Shown here in pieces: positions 13,374-27,100 of a DNA stretch of 64,000 bases (the first letter of the stretch is position 1; the number at the start of each line of letters is the position of its first letter). The translations under genes and the position numbers were made by a program. The notes under the pieces are model-generated. The model was not told where the DNA came from, searched no databases, and saw nothing but the letters and a program-made list of their open reading frames with translations. Where the stretch lies: assembly GCA_013365325.1 (NCBI GenBank), contig JABVXV010000226.1, forward strand, positions 1 to 64,000. The letters are read 5' to 3'. The DNA is from Dipetalonema caudispina (Eukaryota; Nematoda; Chromadorea; Rhabditida; Onchocercidae).

Positions 13374-15507
13374 CATATTAAATTAAACGAAATTATCGTT
13401 GCAAAGTGTAATGATTGTAATTGTGATGAATGTCAGCATAATCACTTTTGTAATTGTATCCCCGAAGGAATTGAATCATTTCTTTTGCATTCATACCAAT
13501 ATATCCGGGATATTCTTCAATGTATACAAATTTTGTATCAAATTAAGTTTATCTTAACATATAGCAAATACCTCATCATATCACTCATTCTGCTCTTTCA
13601 TTACCTCTTACTGCTACTATTCAATTTTCATTTTCTTTTTTGAAAAAAAAAAAAATAAATAAATAAAAAATAAAAAAAAAAAAAATAAGAAAAAAAAAAA
13701 AGAAAGAAAGAAAAAAATATCTCGATTTTTTAAAACCGGTCTTTCTAATATTGCAACAGTTAAACTTCCTCTCCTCTTTTTTTTATCATTTTTTTCTTTT
13801 TTTTTTTTTTATAACTACATTTATTCTGAGAATTTTTGGAATATCGTATCTTCTTTTCGGCTCATCAAGCAAATTTTTCCAGTTGAAATATATCAAAGAA
13901 ATTTTTTTAAAAAAAAATACAAGCTTATGTTTATCTATAGCTTGCTTCACATTTAATCTCTGACAATAAATAAATGATAATATCAGATTTCGAAAAAAAA
14001 AAAAAAAAAAAAAAAAAAAACAAGAAACTAAGATTATCAAATTTAATACTAGTATTACTTCTTATTCCTATTCATTATTAATTTCAGTTAATAATACAAT
14101 TTTAGGAAGTACTGATAACATTATTAGTATTATTTATTAGTGTTTTTTTTTTTTCTTTTTCTTATCTAATAATTATTATTGGCAATTTCTGATTAAAATG
14201 GAATTCAATTTAATGGAATGTGTAAATTCTCTCTCATCGTTTTTCTTTTTTTTTTTTTCAAACATAATTTTTGAAAGGAAATGAAATTTAATTCAATAAA
14301 ATGTGCTGATTTTTTTTCTCATTCCTTTTTTCTTAAATATATTTGACATATGCATATCTTGTAGAAGTACAACAGTACAAATTTATAAATAACATAAATA
14401 GCACGATAATAAATGCCACCATTTATCACATCAATGATAAATTAATCTTTTGCTAACTAATTGTTAATTAATAAAACAATTTAGTTTCAAGTAATTTCTT
14501 TTTGTCTTTTGAAAATTGTAATATTAACAAATATATTTCGTTTTAGTTTATTTAGTTTGTTTTAAAGATGCTCATTTCTCTTCTTTTTAAAAAAAAAAAA
14601 AAAATATTGTTGCGAAAATTATCCCATTTGATCCTATCGCTTCAAATATCGCTCATTAATAATTGAACCAATCTGTGACATCCAAACATTCATCCGTTTA
14701 TTTATACACTTATTATCATATCATTATTTTTCCTTTCTCTCTCCCTCTCTCTCCCTCTCTCTTTCTCTCCCTTTTTCTTTGTATATTTTACTAATAATCA
14801 GAAAAGATATTATAATTTTAATTTGGATTACAATAAGATAGAATAATTTCCTAATATCATTTACAACCAAAAGCATAATGAAATTCATTGTAATCATAGA
14901 ATAATGTTGTAAAGATGTTTTTGAATTTATTTATGAATATTATTTGTTTAATTCATTAGCTATTAACATGAGAAAAAATTAAAATTAAAATACATATATA
15001 TATATATACATATATATCGGTACATGAAATAAAAGTTAGCAGTATGAAATATTTATTACTGTTAAATTGATATACTAGAAAAATAAAGAATTTTTTCAAT
15101 TAATTAATTTTAGAATTGTTTTTTAAAAGTTTTATTTTGCCAAAGTTTTGGAGAGCTTCATTTTGACAATAATTGTCCAATGAATTACACTTCGTATATC
15201 GCTCAATGATTTCTTTGTTGATAATTTTGAAGAAAATGTATCAATTGTTGTTGAAATAAATTTATTGTTAGCACGAAAATTACTAGAAAATGATGATATT
15301 TGGAGGAAAAAAAAAATTCGATGATTTCAACATCTAATATAGTAAGATTGTATTTTCAAAATTTTAATTCAGATCTGCTGTTTATTTCCATTCAAAGGAT
15401 TCAGGAAAATTTTTCATTAGAAACATGCTAGCATAAATAAAACATCTCAAAATCATTGATATTTTCATTTACTAATGAGTTAACTCTGTTAAAATATCAA
15501 CCATTGT

Positions 15508-15882
15508 TCATGATAATGTCCATTTAACAAAATTTGATGATGATGCGATGGATGAAATCAGTTCATGAGAGAAAAAAACAAATTTCATGACCGATCGTTC
15601 TAATGATTGACGCACTACGACATTTCCCTTTTGATGACTGATGGGATTACTTAAAAATGCAAACTGTATAGTGAAGTATCGCTTGATAAAAAACGCTGCG
15701 CGAACCTTCAGACAAGAAAAACAGGTTACTAAGGAAATTCTGATTGCCTCATCTGATGACATTCCATGATCATCCGCAATGATGTATTTCGTAAAGCAGC
15801 CACAACTAAAATAATGATTGAAGAGCATGAGATACTGGAATCTATGAGGATAACACTTCATTGATAATAAACAATCAAGCAA
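15508..15882 (-). other. Unrecognised 124-codon open frame
   Basis: This is the longest non-repetitive frame outside the four genes. Its composition is mixed, with several hydrophobic stretches and about five cysteines in the first 55 residues. It runs from ATG to a stop, and I see no clear splice partners within 1 kb. It lies about 1.8 kb beyond the wnk-1 stop on the same strand, so it could be a small gene, an exon or a chance frame. I recognise no domain. Confidence 0.2.
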
Positions 15883-16702
15883 GCAACAAAATTTGCAAAA
15901 AGAAAATTCCTACGTTTTTTAGATTTGCAGGCCTCAATTTAAATCATTTGAATTTTAATCTCTCATATTTCCACTATCATTTTAATAATGGTCACGTCAA
16001 TCATCCTTAATTAATCCTAACCTCCTATCTTTCGTCAGAATTAAAGCAGTACTGAATGGCAAACTCTTGTCAACTCTGAACCCGACCCATACAATCATTT
16101 TATTCAAACTATGCTTCTAACGAGAACCGAAGGAATTTCAAAACAGTCTCACATCTTGTTTCCCTTATAAATAATTCGAGCTTAGATTGTTAAGCAGTCA
16201 AGATCACAGACGAAACTGTAAAGCCCCAGCAATGAAATAAGAATACATCCTCAAAATATTTGATCCAGAAAATCGAGAACTACTATCCTTTATCATCCCC
16301 ACCCCTTTCCTCAGATTCCACACCATGAAAATCTTTCTCGGTGAGAAATGTAGAGTGAATGAAACAATACCGAAAAATCTGCTTTATTAACTTTATGAAA
16401 GCAAACAAACATTTCGCATATGCTTTTCTTCATTCTTCTTTTTTAGACATGTTTTTGAATATTATATTGAAGTTTGGCTGCACTACACTCATGTAAGCGC
16501 AACAATATTATATGTATTATTCAAATATTCCAAATACAGCCATGTGAAATTTAAATTTAAGTTTAGCCCGATTCACTGATGCCCATATGATGTAAACTTC
16601 TAATTATCCAAAGCAATAACAATGAAGGATAAACAATGAAAAACAGGAAAAATACAACACAGAATGGGATGTCCAAGACAATGTCCTGAAGATTTCTTGA
16701 AA

Positions 16703-16758
16703 TTAAAAGATTCAAGATTACAGTTAGTAATTAAAAGATTTAAAATTACAGTCAGTAA
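16703..16758. repeat. 28-bp tandem duplication
   Basis: Two adjacent 28-base copies (16703-16730 and 16731-16758), both beginning TTAAAAGATT, differ at three positions. The sequence is downstream of wnk-1. Confidence 0.85.
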
Positions 16759-17683
16759 TGATTTTTTCTTGCTCCCTGCAGCCAACCTGGAAACCGTACC
16801 GAAATTATCCTGAAAGCTCGAAATTGAGAGAAACGGAAAGGGAGCAACTGAATAAAATAAATGAGAATGAATGAATTTCAGGTAACATGGTAGCAATAAT
16901 TGCTTACGTTCATGTGTTATTGTGTATCTTTGTAAACAAAGAGATCAATTTCGGGATGCTTGCGTCTTTCTAATAAACTTTTGAAACTGCATCTAAAGAA
17001 GCTTGTACAAAAGAGGAATTTTGCAGTATTTTTATCTCATTTAGAATTTACAGCTTAATTAAACCTCAGAGAAAACCAATTTAATCTATTCATAAATTTA
17101 GAAGAAGTTCTTCAATTGCAACTTATCTATGAAACTAAAATCGATTCAAGGGAGACAGAAAGGGGAAAAAGGGAGAAGGAAAAAACAGACGGTGAATAAA
17201 GTACATATGCTGTCAACAGAAAACGATGTTCCATTTAGTAAGCAAAAGTTTTTTTCTTTTTCCAAATAAATGAACTATGACCGCATGCATCATCCGACAA
17301 CAAACGAATATAATCAAAAATGAATAAATAAAAACTATTAAATAGAATTGGTATCAGCAAGAGTATGTGAGACCTAACATTTTTTTTAATGCAATGGAAC
17401 ATGTAATGGATGCAACTGCAAGTCTAAGAAAAAAACTTGAAAAGATTATAAATACAAACTTTTGAATGTTACATTTGTACAAACAACTGAGAGCTTACTT
17501 AGTGAAGAAATCAAACAACTGATCTTGCAAAACTTTTCGTATACAACTGTATTTAGTAATAGAGCTGCCACGGCCGTGTTAGGATAACTGATAATATGAC
17601 GTGTTGAGTAACGATGGTACAATAAAGGAGAAAAAAAAAGTGGTAGAAGAGCCCACTACACTCCAGAGTTACTATAAGTTGTC

Positions 17684-17857
17684 TCATTGCGGAGGTGTAC
17701 TAAATGTTTCACGCAGCTGACGTTCAATGTTGTAATTGAGCGAGGGCGCGACCTCCGTGATAGCACTCGTTCTATGCATGATTGTTGATACTGGCTGTCT
17801 TGACAAAATACCTCCATGAAAATAACCATGATCTAAACTGGTGCTCAAGATGTTCCC

Positions 17858-17893
<36 letters not shown>

Positions 17894-19700
17894 ATGATAA
17901 TGGCGATGCTGATCAACTGTATTACTGTTAATTTGAAAAGAATGGGCTGAAGGATGAGTTGGTCTGCGCGATAATGCTGCATCGACTGATGTGTGACGAG
18001 CAGATTCAACCAACGATGTCGCCGCATACGCTCGTCGTGGCTGCAATAAATGTAAAAATGAATAAATGATTGATGAAACTTAAAAAAAAAGAAGTAGGGA
18101 AAAGATGAGAAATATAAACATCTGAATCCAGTAGGTAATCGCGAGTCCCACATTAGATATTAATAGCAATCAAATAAACACATACTAGGGTGTCTCTTAA
18201 CGGTGCAAGATGTTGTCCAAGGAAACTATTCTGTGGTGGACTGCCGGGAAGCGATATCGATGAAGGAAGGGTCAATCGAGAAGTGATATGAGAACTGGCA
18301 ATAGGATGATACGGAATGTTAACTGGACCATGTGGACTACTTCCAGAGCTATCGATGGAACGAGCCAAATAGCTACCAATCGATGTCGCTAGTAATGTAC
18401 TTCCATTGCTTGGATGATTATGACGCAAACGCAGACGTGCTAGCTGCAATTCACGACGTTGTCGCTCACGCAACAGTTCCATTTCAAGTCTGTGCCTTCA
18501 AAATAAACGGTAAGCAGAAATAATTGTATGGAATAATAGAATAACAACACAAAGCAGTACAGGAGAAATCAAAATCATACACTCATATCCATAAAATTCC
18601 TGGTTGATAACGAGAGTTCGGTAAAAATATCACATTCAAAACACGGTATGAGATCAGCCGTAACACGCATTATTCAACTTCTATGGTCAACGTGTAGCTT
18701 AATATCTGAATGATAAAGTTTTAAAAGAGGACTCATCAACAAGAAATAAGTACCTCTGTATAAGCGACTGTATTGATTCATCGTCTTCATCGTTATATTC
18801 CTCATCAAGCTGAAAAAATTCTTTAAATTGACAAACCTAGCATTCATGAAAAATACAAAAATTTTAAACATTACCCTATGATTGTGTACTAATCTATGTA
18901 CCGGCATCGCCGTGGTATCTTATATTTTCATGAATAATCTAAAAGAACTATGTTTTAACAAATAAAGATGTAAAAAAGTTCTCCAAGATATTACCATACG
19001 GTTATTTAAATTGAAGAGTTTTTTTTTCATAACTAAAATACAACTGGGGTAAGGGAACATAATGCAAAAACAAAAAAGGCTTCCAACGTATACTCATCTA
19101 CTTGACACTTCGAAAGCTGATTTTGACCCAATCATAATTTCTATCCAGGGATTTTCGTAATGAACGAGATAAATAAATTTCCTCAGTGTGCACCAACTGT
19201 ATAAAGAGGTGTGATACGTATCGAGGATATCATGCAGTGATATGGGATGGAAATATCGTGCATGCACCTCAATAAATTGAAACCTCACAAACTTGAATTG
19301 CTGCTATTACTAATCAGTTCCATTTTCCTCAGTACCTTATTTAACTACTGCATTTGGAGGGAAAGAAACCTAGGAATACCCAAGTGTCTTTAACAACTAA
19401 AAGATGCGAACTCCGATGTTACAGCAATATTTAAACACCAAACAACAACTCATTTTCGGTATGAATATGCACCATCTGTTAGCAATGAAGCATGTGTCAG
19501 AGTAAACAAACATGCAAATCCAGATAGAATAAAGTAATGTGAAGTGAAATTTTTGATCCATGGACTTCGGAATGGATCACATAACATAATCAAAAAAGGC
19601 ATAAGCTTCAGAAGTAGAACTTCACTTGTAATATTTCCATAAGTAGCCGCTTGATTCGTTTATCCTCGATGGCCATTTGATTCCTTCTGCGCTGCCGTTC
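17684..19700 (-). other. wnk-1: wnk-1 C-terminal coiled-coil and tail exons
   Basis: Exons 25-28 encode two charged helices. The first is [20 protein letters not shown]. The second runs from [11 protein letters not shown] through [17 protein letters not shown] and resembles the C-terminal WNK coiled coil that carries the HQ motif. A Ser/Pro-rich stretch, a His and poly-Gln tract encoded by mixed CAA/CAG (about 17867-17900), and the terminal segment [15 protein letters not shown] follow. These helices probably mediate WNK oligomerisation. Confidence 0.85.
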
Positions 19701-21087
19701 CTGCAGTTATTAAGCATGCATTGCAGGCAAGCAAAAAGAAGTTAAAAAAAAAAAAAAAAAAGAACACACACACAAAAGAGTAAAAACACTACAGCATAAT
19801 TTTAAAACAAACCTGTAAATCAAAAAAAAAAAAAAAATCCAAAACAACACAAAGCAAAAAAAAAGTGGAAATTCCTGATTGACTTCAGAACTATTGTTGC
19901 TAAATTTCAGTCGAAAAGTTGCTTTTTCAAAACTATTATCATTCGTGAGATATTTGTCTGTATTTTAACAGCTCTATTTATTTTGTAAACATTTCCAAAT
20001 TACAGATCACAACTGTTTGTAGCGCAACATATTCTCAATAATAACTAATGAACGCTGGATATGGAGACTAATTAACAGGGAGACTTCTAAAAGAGGCTTG
20101 GGATTACAGCTTTTAATTCGTTCCACTCAATTCCCATCCATTATTCCGGCTTTTAAATCACTTAATAACAAATTTAGGGATGTGAAAGAGTTTTATCATT
20201 TATTCTAAAATGAACTACATTGAATCCTATAAAAGAAAAAAAAAGATTTTTTTTCAGGTCTAGCAAACAATGCGACACTTTGTATAATAAATCGAAAAAA
20301 AGCTCTGGAACTTCTAGCTAGAAGGCTAAATATCACAAAAAGTAGAAATCGGAAGGCGGAATGGAAGCATGCGGATAGATGGATATCATTAATACCTCAG
20401 CCATGTTTGTCTTCTCATTGAAAACAGCCACATTAACATAACTTTTACAACACAAATAAAAGACTCCCAACCTTGAAAGGACTAACAAAAAATGATAATT
20501 GATAGTTAAAAGCTTCCATGACTTTTATATAAAAATTTTTCTAATCTAAACTTCATCAAAATCAATAGAAGATCGCGGCTCGAGAGACTACGCACTTATA
20601 CTTGTCTGGTGCTAGAGTATCTTTATGATTTCAATAATGAGGTTAAGTGATGTTCACTATTTTTTTCCGAAGGAAGATAATATTTGTCGGTAAACATTCA
20701 ATGACAAATTCTTCCATACGAGACAAAATTTATAGCTAAAGGTAAATCTGAGAAACAAGGAAATTTAAATCTTGGAAGATTATGCCCAAAAATTTATCTT
20801 GAAAGAGCTAACAGTAAAACTCGACATAATAACGTTCGCTTCGAGCCAATCTATCAAATCCGACTATTGATTTATAACAGATAATCAGAAATTACCATCG
20901 TTCTTCTCATTTCTTTTAGGAATCTGCGTGAAATTTGCTAAATCATAAAGTTACCCCCAGAAAATCCGAAAACAAATTGGTAGAAAGCCTGTGCCTGCAA
21001 AAAACACAAGGGTATGGGATCGGAACACCTGATATCCTTAGGAAAAAAAGAAAGAAAAAGAGGATAGAAAGGAAACATGGAATGATG

Positions 21088-21120
<33 letters not shown>

Positions 21121-24100
21121 ATCATAAAAGCATATTGATGCAGTTGGCAAGCAGTCTTTATAAAATATGGAGCAAGCGGCTAAAACAGTTTCAGATGTTC
21201 ATTTTGACATGACAAACTGATAAATTATATAGGTGCTCATATGCGCAAAATATCGGAACTGAAAAGTGCAGGAGAGTGCAAAATGTGCAGACATAACAAT
21301 GCTTCATATAATGATGATGTAATATGTATGATACTGATAAGTGAAGATGTGGTAACGTTGCTAATTTACTATGTGTAGTATACATATGTACATAGAGAAC
21401 AACCTGTGCTACTCAGTTTGCACACAGATCTGCGAACTATTTTAATTAAAAACTATTTTTTTTATGAAAATGAAAAAAAGAGAAAAAACCTGAAAATCAT
21501 AGTCGGAATTGTAAGACGTCGTTGGACTAAACATATGATCGAGCGGATCACGTGTACTGATCAATTCCGTTTGACTAGCCGAATCACTGAAATGTGTTGG
21601 TGGTGGTGTACCAACGTGAAATACTGCTCCTTTTGGTACTATCACTGAAGCAAATTCATTGGTCGACCTTTGTACCGATTCGCATGTTTCGGACATCGTA
21701 ATGGGTTGCTGAGAAGTGTGGATTCCATCCAGCGACGAAACCTGCGTTAAGCCTGTTTGTTGAGTATCTGTATTTGTAACATTATTGATACGGTAATTTG
21801 GATGCGCTGAATTAACGATATGAGGTACCGTTGGACAACACCCATGTGTACCCAGTGTTGTTGTTAGCGCTGTTTCCAAATTTTCAAATTTCGCTAGCGG
21901 AGCTGAATTCGCTGTTGAACCACCTCCATCCGATATCGCCGCATTAGTACTAGTGCTTATTTGAGTAGCTATAGTGAGAACATTTGACACTGCCTCATCG
22001 TTGCTTGTAACATTTGGTGGTGCTACTCCAAGATAATTCCCATCTTCCAATTTTGCATTTCCTCCTCCTCCTCCGCCTTCTCCTGCACTGCCTATATTTT
22101 TCATATCTTCCGATGCATGCTTTGTTGTATCACTGGCAGGCACAGCTCTCTGTAGTAAAATGTAATTTTGCACTAACGAGAAATACACATGTTAAAATTT
22201 TTGAATTAAAGAGTACCAGAAAGGACTACAAAAAGAAAATAAATCAGTGTGGATGAAACTGCTCGAAAATCTGAAACTTCAAACATGAATAATAAATCCA
22301 TTCTCTAGAATTAAATAATAATTAATGTATATCAGAGAGGAATTTTCGAGACAAATTAATTCAGTTTCGTGTCCAAGAAAAGACAAATTTTGGAATTCCC
22401 GCCCTAAATATGGGGTGAAATAACTGCACATTCGTCAAGTGATATTCAAGAAGATGCAACTAATAAGACACAAGCAAAACCGTAATGGGCCTGCAGCTAT
22501 AAATGGTACTGCTGCTGCCATTGTTAAACAGAAGCCTTTCTAGAAAAGCACAAGAAGCAATTCGATCAAAAGAAAGAATGCTTAAAATATTACGATACTG
22601 CAAAGAAAAAAAAAAAATGGCTTCACCAACCAAGTAATTAATCAAAAAAATTGAGACGAATGGACCAAAACTTATTAGAGAGCTTTCACAATAAGCCCAT
22701 TTCAAGCGCAAGTGAAGAAGTATGCAAAAGGAAAGAAACAACATGCGCCTTCAGTTTTTCTTGACCCCAAAGAACTACTTAGATTGACAAAACGTTAACG
22801 TTTTGTACAGGGATACATATAACTTACGTTTTACGAATTCTACCTCTCTCTAATTACGACTTCCATCTCTATACCCGATGTTTATCTACAACGTATTTCA
22901 CAAAATACAAACATGATGTTGGCTGCATGACAACAAATACTAGAAGTTTGTTGGTGTAACTTACTCTATCCACTCCAAAATTGATATCCTGTAAACTTGT
23001 AACACCCGCATGAAGCATGCTCGTTGTACTAGGTGATTGGTGCTCAGTAGGAAATGGTGCGATATGACTGGCAATATCAACACCTGGTGGTGGTACAGAA
23101 CCAGTTTCACGAGGTTCAACATGAATTACCTAAAAAAGAACAGCAAATTAATTCGCAAAACGAACCATAGGCATTCATTAATTCAAATAATGGGAAAACA
23201 AATGATAACCTTCTGCAGAGCATCAGCAAGTCCATTCAATGTATCAACATGAAGGATACCGGCTTCCGGAGTAGCACTTGTTTTGCCAGGTGTTATTGTT
23301 CCAGATACGATATTTGGCAGTGTTGTCGGTACTAATGGTACTGTCGAAACACCAGGTAAAATAGGGGTAACTGTAGGAGACTGCTGTGTCTGTGTTACTG
23401 GTGTAACAGTTTCATTACTCTGATAAGCAACTTCTTCCATTTGTTCACCCTGCATTTTCTGGCTCAGCGCCAGCAACTTATCATTTAGATCGGTCAAATT
23501 ATGCGTCAAATTGCTACAAACGGACGGCGTATGCGGTAAAGATGCACACGATAATGAACCTAAAAAAACTGGAATATCTGAAGTGCATTTTTCAAAAATT
23601 GTCGACAACCAACTTATTAAAATGACCAAAGAGAACAGCTCAAGAGATCGGTACAGTCCACCACATGTACAAGAGACAAAGTTCGAATCTGTGCAATGCA
23701 GAATCTCATCCGTTATCGCTAGAGTACGCAATGAAAACGCATTGCTAGATAATTTCGATAACTTTACTCGTCCTTCCGAATAAATTTCAAACGAATTTTC
23801 GAAAAAGGTGGGATCTTTCTCTTACCTCCAGAAACTGCAGGAAGATCAGGCGGTGGAACCGATCCTGAATTCGTCACACTCGGAATGTTATTCGGTGGAT
23901 TTACGCCGCTTACTTTACAAAGCTCACTTTCCAATTTTTTGAGAGTTGTACGTGATTCACCGCTGGCCACAGGCTGCAGAACTGCTGGTGATGCATTCAC
24001 AGTTTGTGATGGATTAATTGACGGTGCCGACGTACTATTACTAACGGCAATTATGACTGGTGGAGCATCCTTTACCTTCAAAATTAGATATGCTTTACAA

Positions 24101-27100
24101 AATTAGCGATCTATGAATTACTAGGCTGTTAAAGCAATTTTTAAATTTAAAAAATGGCTTTCCATGATAAAGTTAGTGCTGAAGAACGCTAATATTTAAT
24201 ACAGCAATTAAACTACTAGACAAATGCTTATTTACTGCAGAAAAGCATGAAAAGTACACATGTAAAGCAAGTGAAAACGGTTTTCTCAAATTCTTGAAGG
24301 AAGAATTTCAATATTTCAACCTTACAAATGCATTTGCAGCGGCGGTAGTTTGTTGAATTGATCAGGGAATAATAGATGACCGGAATTCAAATTGAGAAGT
24401 ACAGCATTGCGAGGTGAAAGACTGATTAGCATGAGGTTCACTAATGGGACTACTACCTATATGACTGGCTGTCACCGTTATGATTTCGTCAACGGAAACA
24501 ATAGTAAAGTAGCACTAGGTGCACCAACTAAAGCCAATAAAAACCTCGAAAATATTACAAGGATGACGACAACCTGCAGTAACAGACTTACTAAGAATAC
24601 TGAATATCTATCTGCTTCAAATTCCATCTACTGTTCTGTTGCAAGTTGAAGAAGCAATGCACGATAATCAAGACTAAACATTACAGTAATCCTCTGACCC
24701 ATTCAATCGCATTTCGCTTGACAGACTCCTATTGTTAATGCATAAGCTCATTTCCCACATTTCTTCCTAAATTTAGCAGTACAACCTTAAAATGGTTGAC
24801 TGTTGTAAATCTCAACGACTTGACTGATGAAGACAATCAAGACTAGCAGGTAAGACTTGATTAGCTCCACCTGTCGTTGTCTGCAGTGACGTTATTATTG
24901 AAGGGATAGAAATCGCCATTGGTGTTACAGAAGACTGTGCCAACAAGCTTGCATTGCAGTACACTTCCGAAGACCGATGAGAAATGACAGCTGAGACCAC
25001 CGAACAGCGTTTATTCAAGAAATATAACTCTACAAATCTTACTGAGAGAGACTTCTAGAAGAAAAATAATGGAGATGAACAGAAAGAAGCACACCATTAG
25101 CTTCCAGATCGTCTTCTATCCCAAAGAATCCTTACTACTTTAATAAAAAGAGCTGAACAACAGGATAACTTTCTCATTCATCAAATATTAAAAATATTGG
25201 GCTACTAAAGGTACTATTTGTACTTACTGTGTGTTCTTGAAGATTGGAACTAAGAGACGGAAGAGTAGCTGAACTGCTAATATCAACAGGCAAAGTTGAT
25301 TTGGTAACCAAGAAACGTGATGTCTTGGTTGTTGTCGCTGTTGGAGCAGGAGCTGGAACAGGACTTGTAATACTGGGAGTTGTTGCCGTATTTGATGCAA
25401 CTGCATGTGAAGCAACTGAAACTGAAGGTTGTTGATTTGGAAGTGCTGGAAGTTGCGTGGTTCCAAGTAAACTTTGCAAAACAGAAGCAGCTGATTTCGA
25501 TGAACTTGAAACAACGGATGATACGGCAGTGTCTGGTGCCTGGAAAACAAGAGCAATATGTATAATATGGATTGCAGTCAATGCATTTTTCTACCGCTGA
25601 ATTTATCTTGTTGCCTAAAATTCAAAACAATTACACAGTATTCATCCATGATTCATCTATTACTTTCACTATTATTACTACTTTATAACTTTCGAAAACT
25701 TTCTTCAAATTTGTAATGGCTTCGAAAAGTTGCAAAAGAGAATAAATCATCTACCGACTGTAAGCCAGCAGAATTCACTCCTGTTTGATCAAGCGATTGA
25801 TTTTTCATTGTCAAGAGAGGCTGGACAGCTTGAAAATTCTGCACAGAGGATGCAGCTGTCAGCGCTGCGTTTGATTCTCCCGAAACATCCGAAGAAGTAA
25901 TGGCATTAGTTGAAATATTCGACTGGCTCACTGTCATTTCGACACCCGCATTTGCTGATGTTGAATCCACAAAACTGATAATTTTGACACCAACTGCTTT
26001 TACTGGATCAGCAATAATCATCTGGAAACCAACAGTGGATATGAACGAAACGGTCTTGATATCTAACTGTAATTACAAACACCATATAATTAAGAGAAGG
26101 TATATATGTATATACATTTTGTGTTTATTTAAGAGACAAAGATCGACTCTAACCTGGATAATTTTTTCGAGCTGATCTACAACAATTCCTACTTGCGGAT
26201 TCGTTAAACAATCCTGATCTAACTGAAATGAACCAAAATATTTAGGTAGAACTACGGAGAGAGACAGAAAAACGACTATGGAACTCTCTCCTCTGTTTAG
26301 CCTTGGCACCCGAGCAGTGCAACTTCAAAATCATAGCCCAGAATGTCGGGAGGTAAGCCGTGTGGAAAGCGATTTATGGTAGGTAGGTGATAATGATTTC
26401 CCTCTGCTTTTATCTCCTCTCCTTTTGTACCTCCCTCCTTTTCTTTTCAATTCCTTTTCCTCTTTCCTTTCCTTCCTCTTTCATTAAAATCATACTTAGC
26501 TGACTGTCTTTCAAATCGTAACGAGAGTAGTCTGAAAATCCTATGGGCTATACAAACGATATGCTATCCTAATATGCAAACTTGCCAATTCTCCTCACAC
26601 AGATATTCAGAGTTAAGAATTGCTTATTTTTATTTTCCGTTAATGAATAAGACCAAAGTACGCACCAGTTTCTTCGTAATCACGGATGGCTTATCAGAAT
26701 CTGGTGCAAACTGAAACGTAACTGTCTTGTGCGATGTATCAAGGCGGCAACTGACCAGCTGGAACAATTTTTACGGAAAATCGAAATAAGCAAAAAGATT
26801 TCTCCTAACAAGTTGCATTGTCTAATACAGAAAAATATTCGTTGATAAACTGAAATTTCCAATTTCATTCGCGAGTAAATGGAAATATTCACATTTTAAT
26901 GAAAAAGGCTTCTTTCGCTACTCGAATGAACTGGATTAAAAGAGCTTGAATAGGATTTCACTAACATTAAAGTGGAATTCACAAATTTAAATATATTTGT
27001 TTAAATTCATTGAAAACTGCTCACTGGTTGCTGATTAGTTTCATCCGTGACAACGCGGAGCACTTCGATCACAACCTTTTTCTTCGATTTCTTATGTTTC

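Larger units (their letters stand above)
10748..17683. other. AT-rich intergenic region between the Pro-rich gene and wnk-1
   Basis: About 6.9 kb. The left part (10748-15400) is dominated by poly-A/T runs and by CA, GACA, CAA, AAT, AAG and CT microsatellites, with no credible coding sequence. From about 15500 to 17683 base composition becomes more complex. Two unexplained minus-strand frames lie there (15508-15882 and 16600-16896), as does a 28-bp tandem duplication. Some of the last kilobase should be the 3' UTR of wnk-1; an ATTAAA on the minus strand at about 17385-17390 is a possible, weak polyadenylation signal. Confidence 0.65.

Noticed and set aside
18860..18917. [11 protein letters not shown] segment between wnk-1 exons as an additional exon
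   Set aside because: No acceptor gives the phase required by the preceding exon, and frame 0 reaches a stop.
24326..24421. Possible extra wnk-1 exon of 96 bases with acceptor GCTAATCAG and donor TTTGTAAGG
   Set aside because: The only open frame needs phase 2 at both ends, which does not match the phase 0 junctions of the neighbouring exons. In the required frame it holds a TGA.
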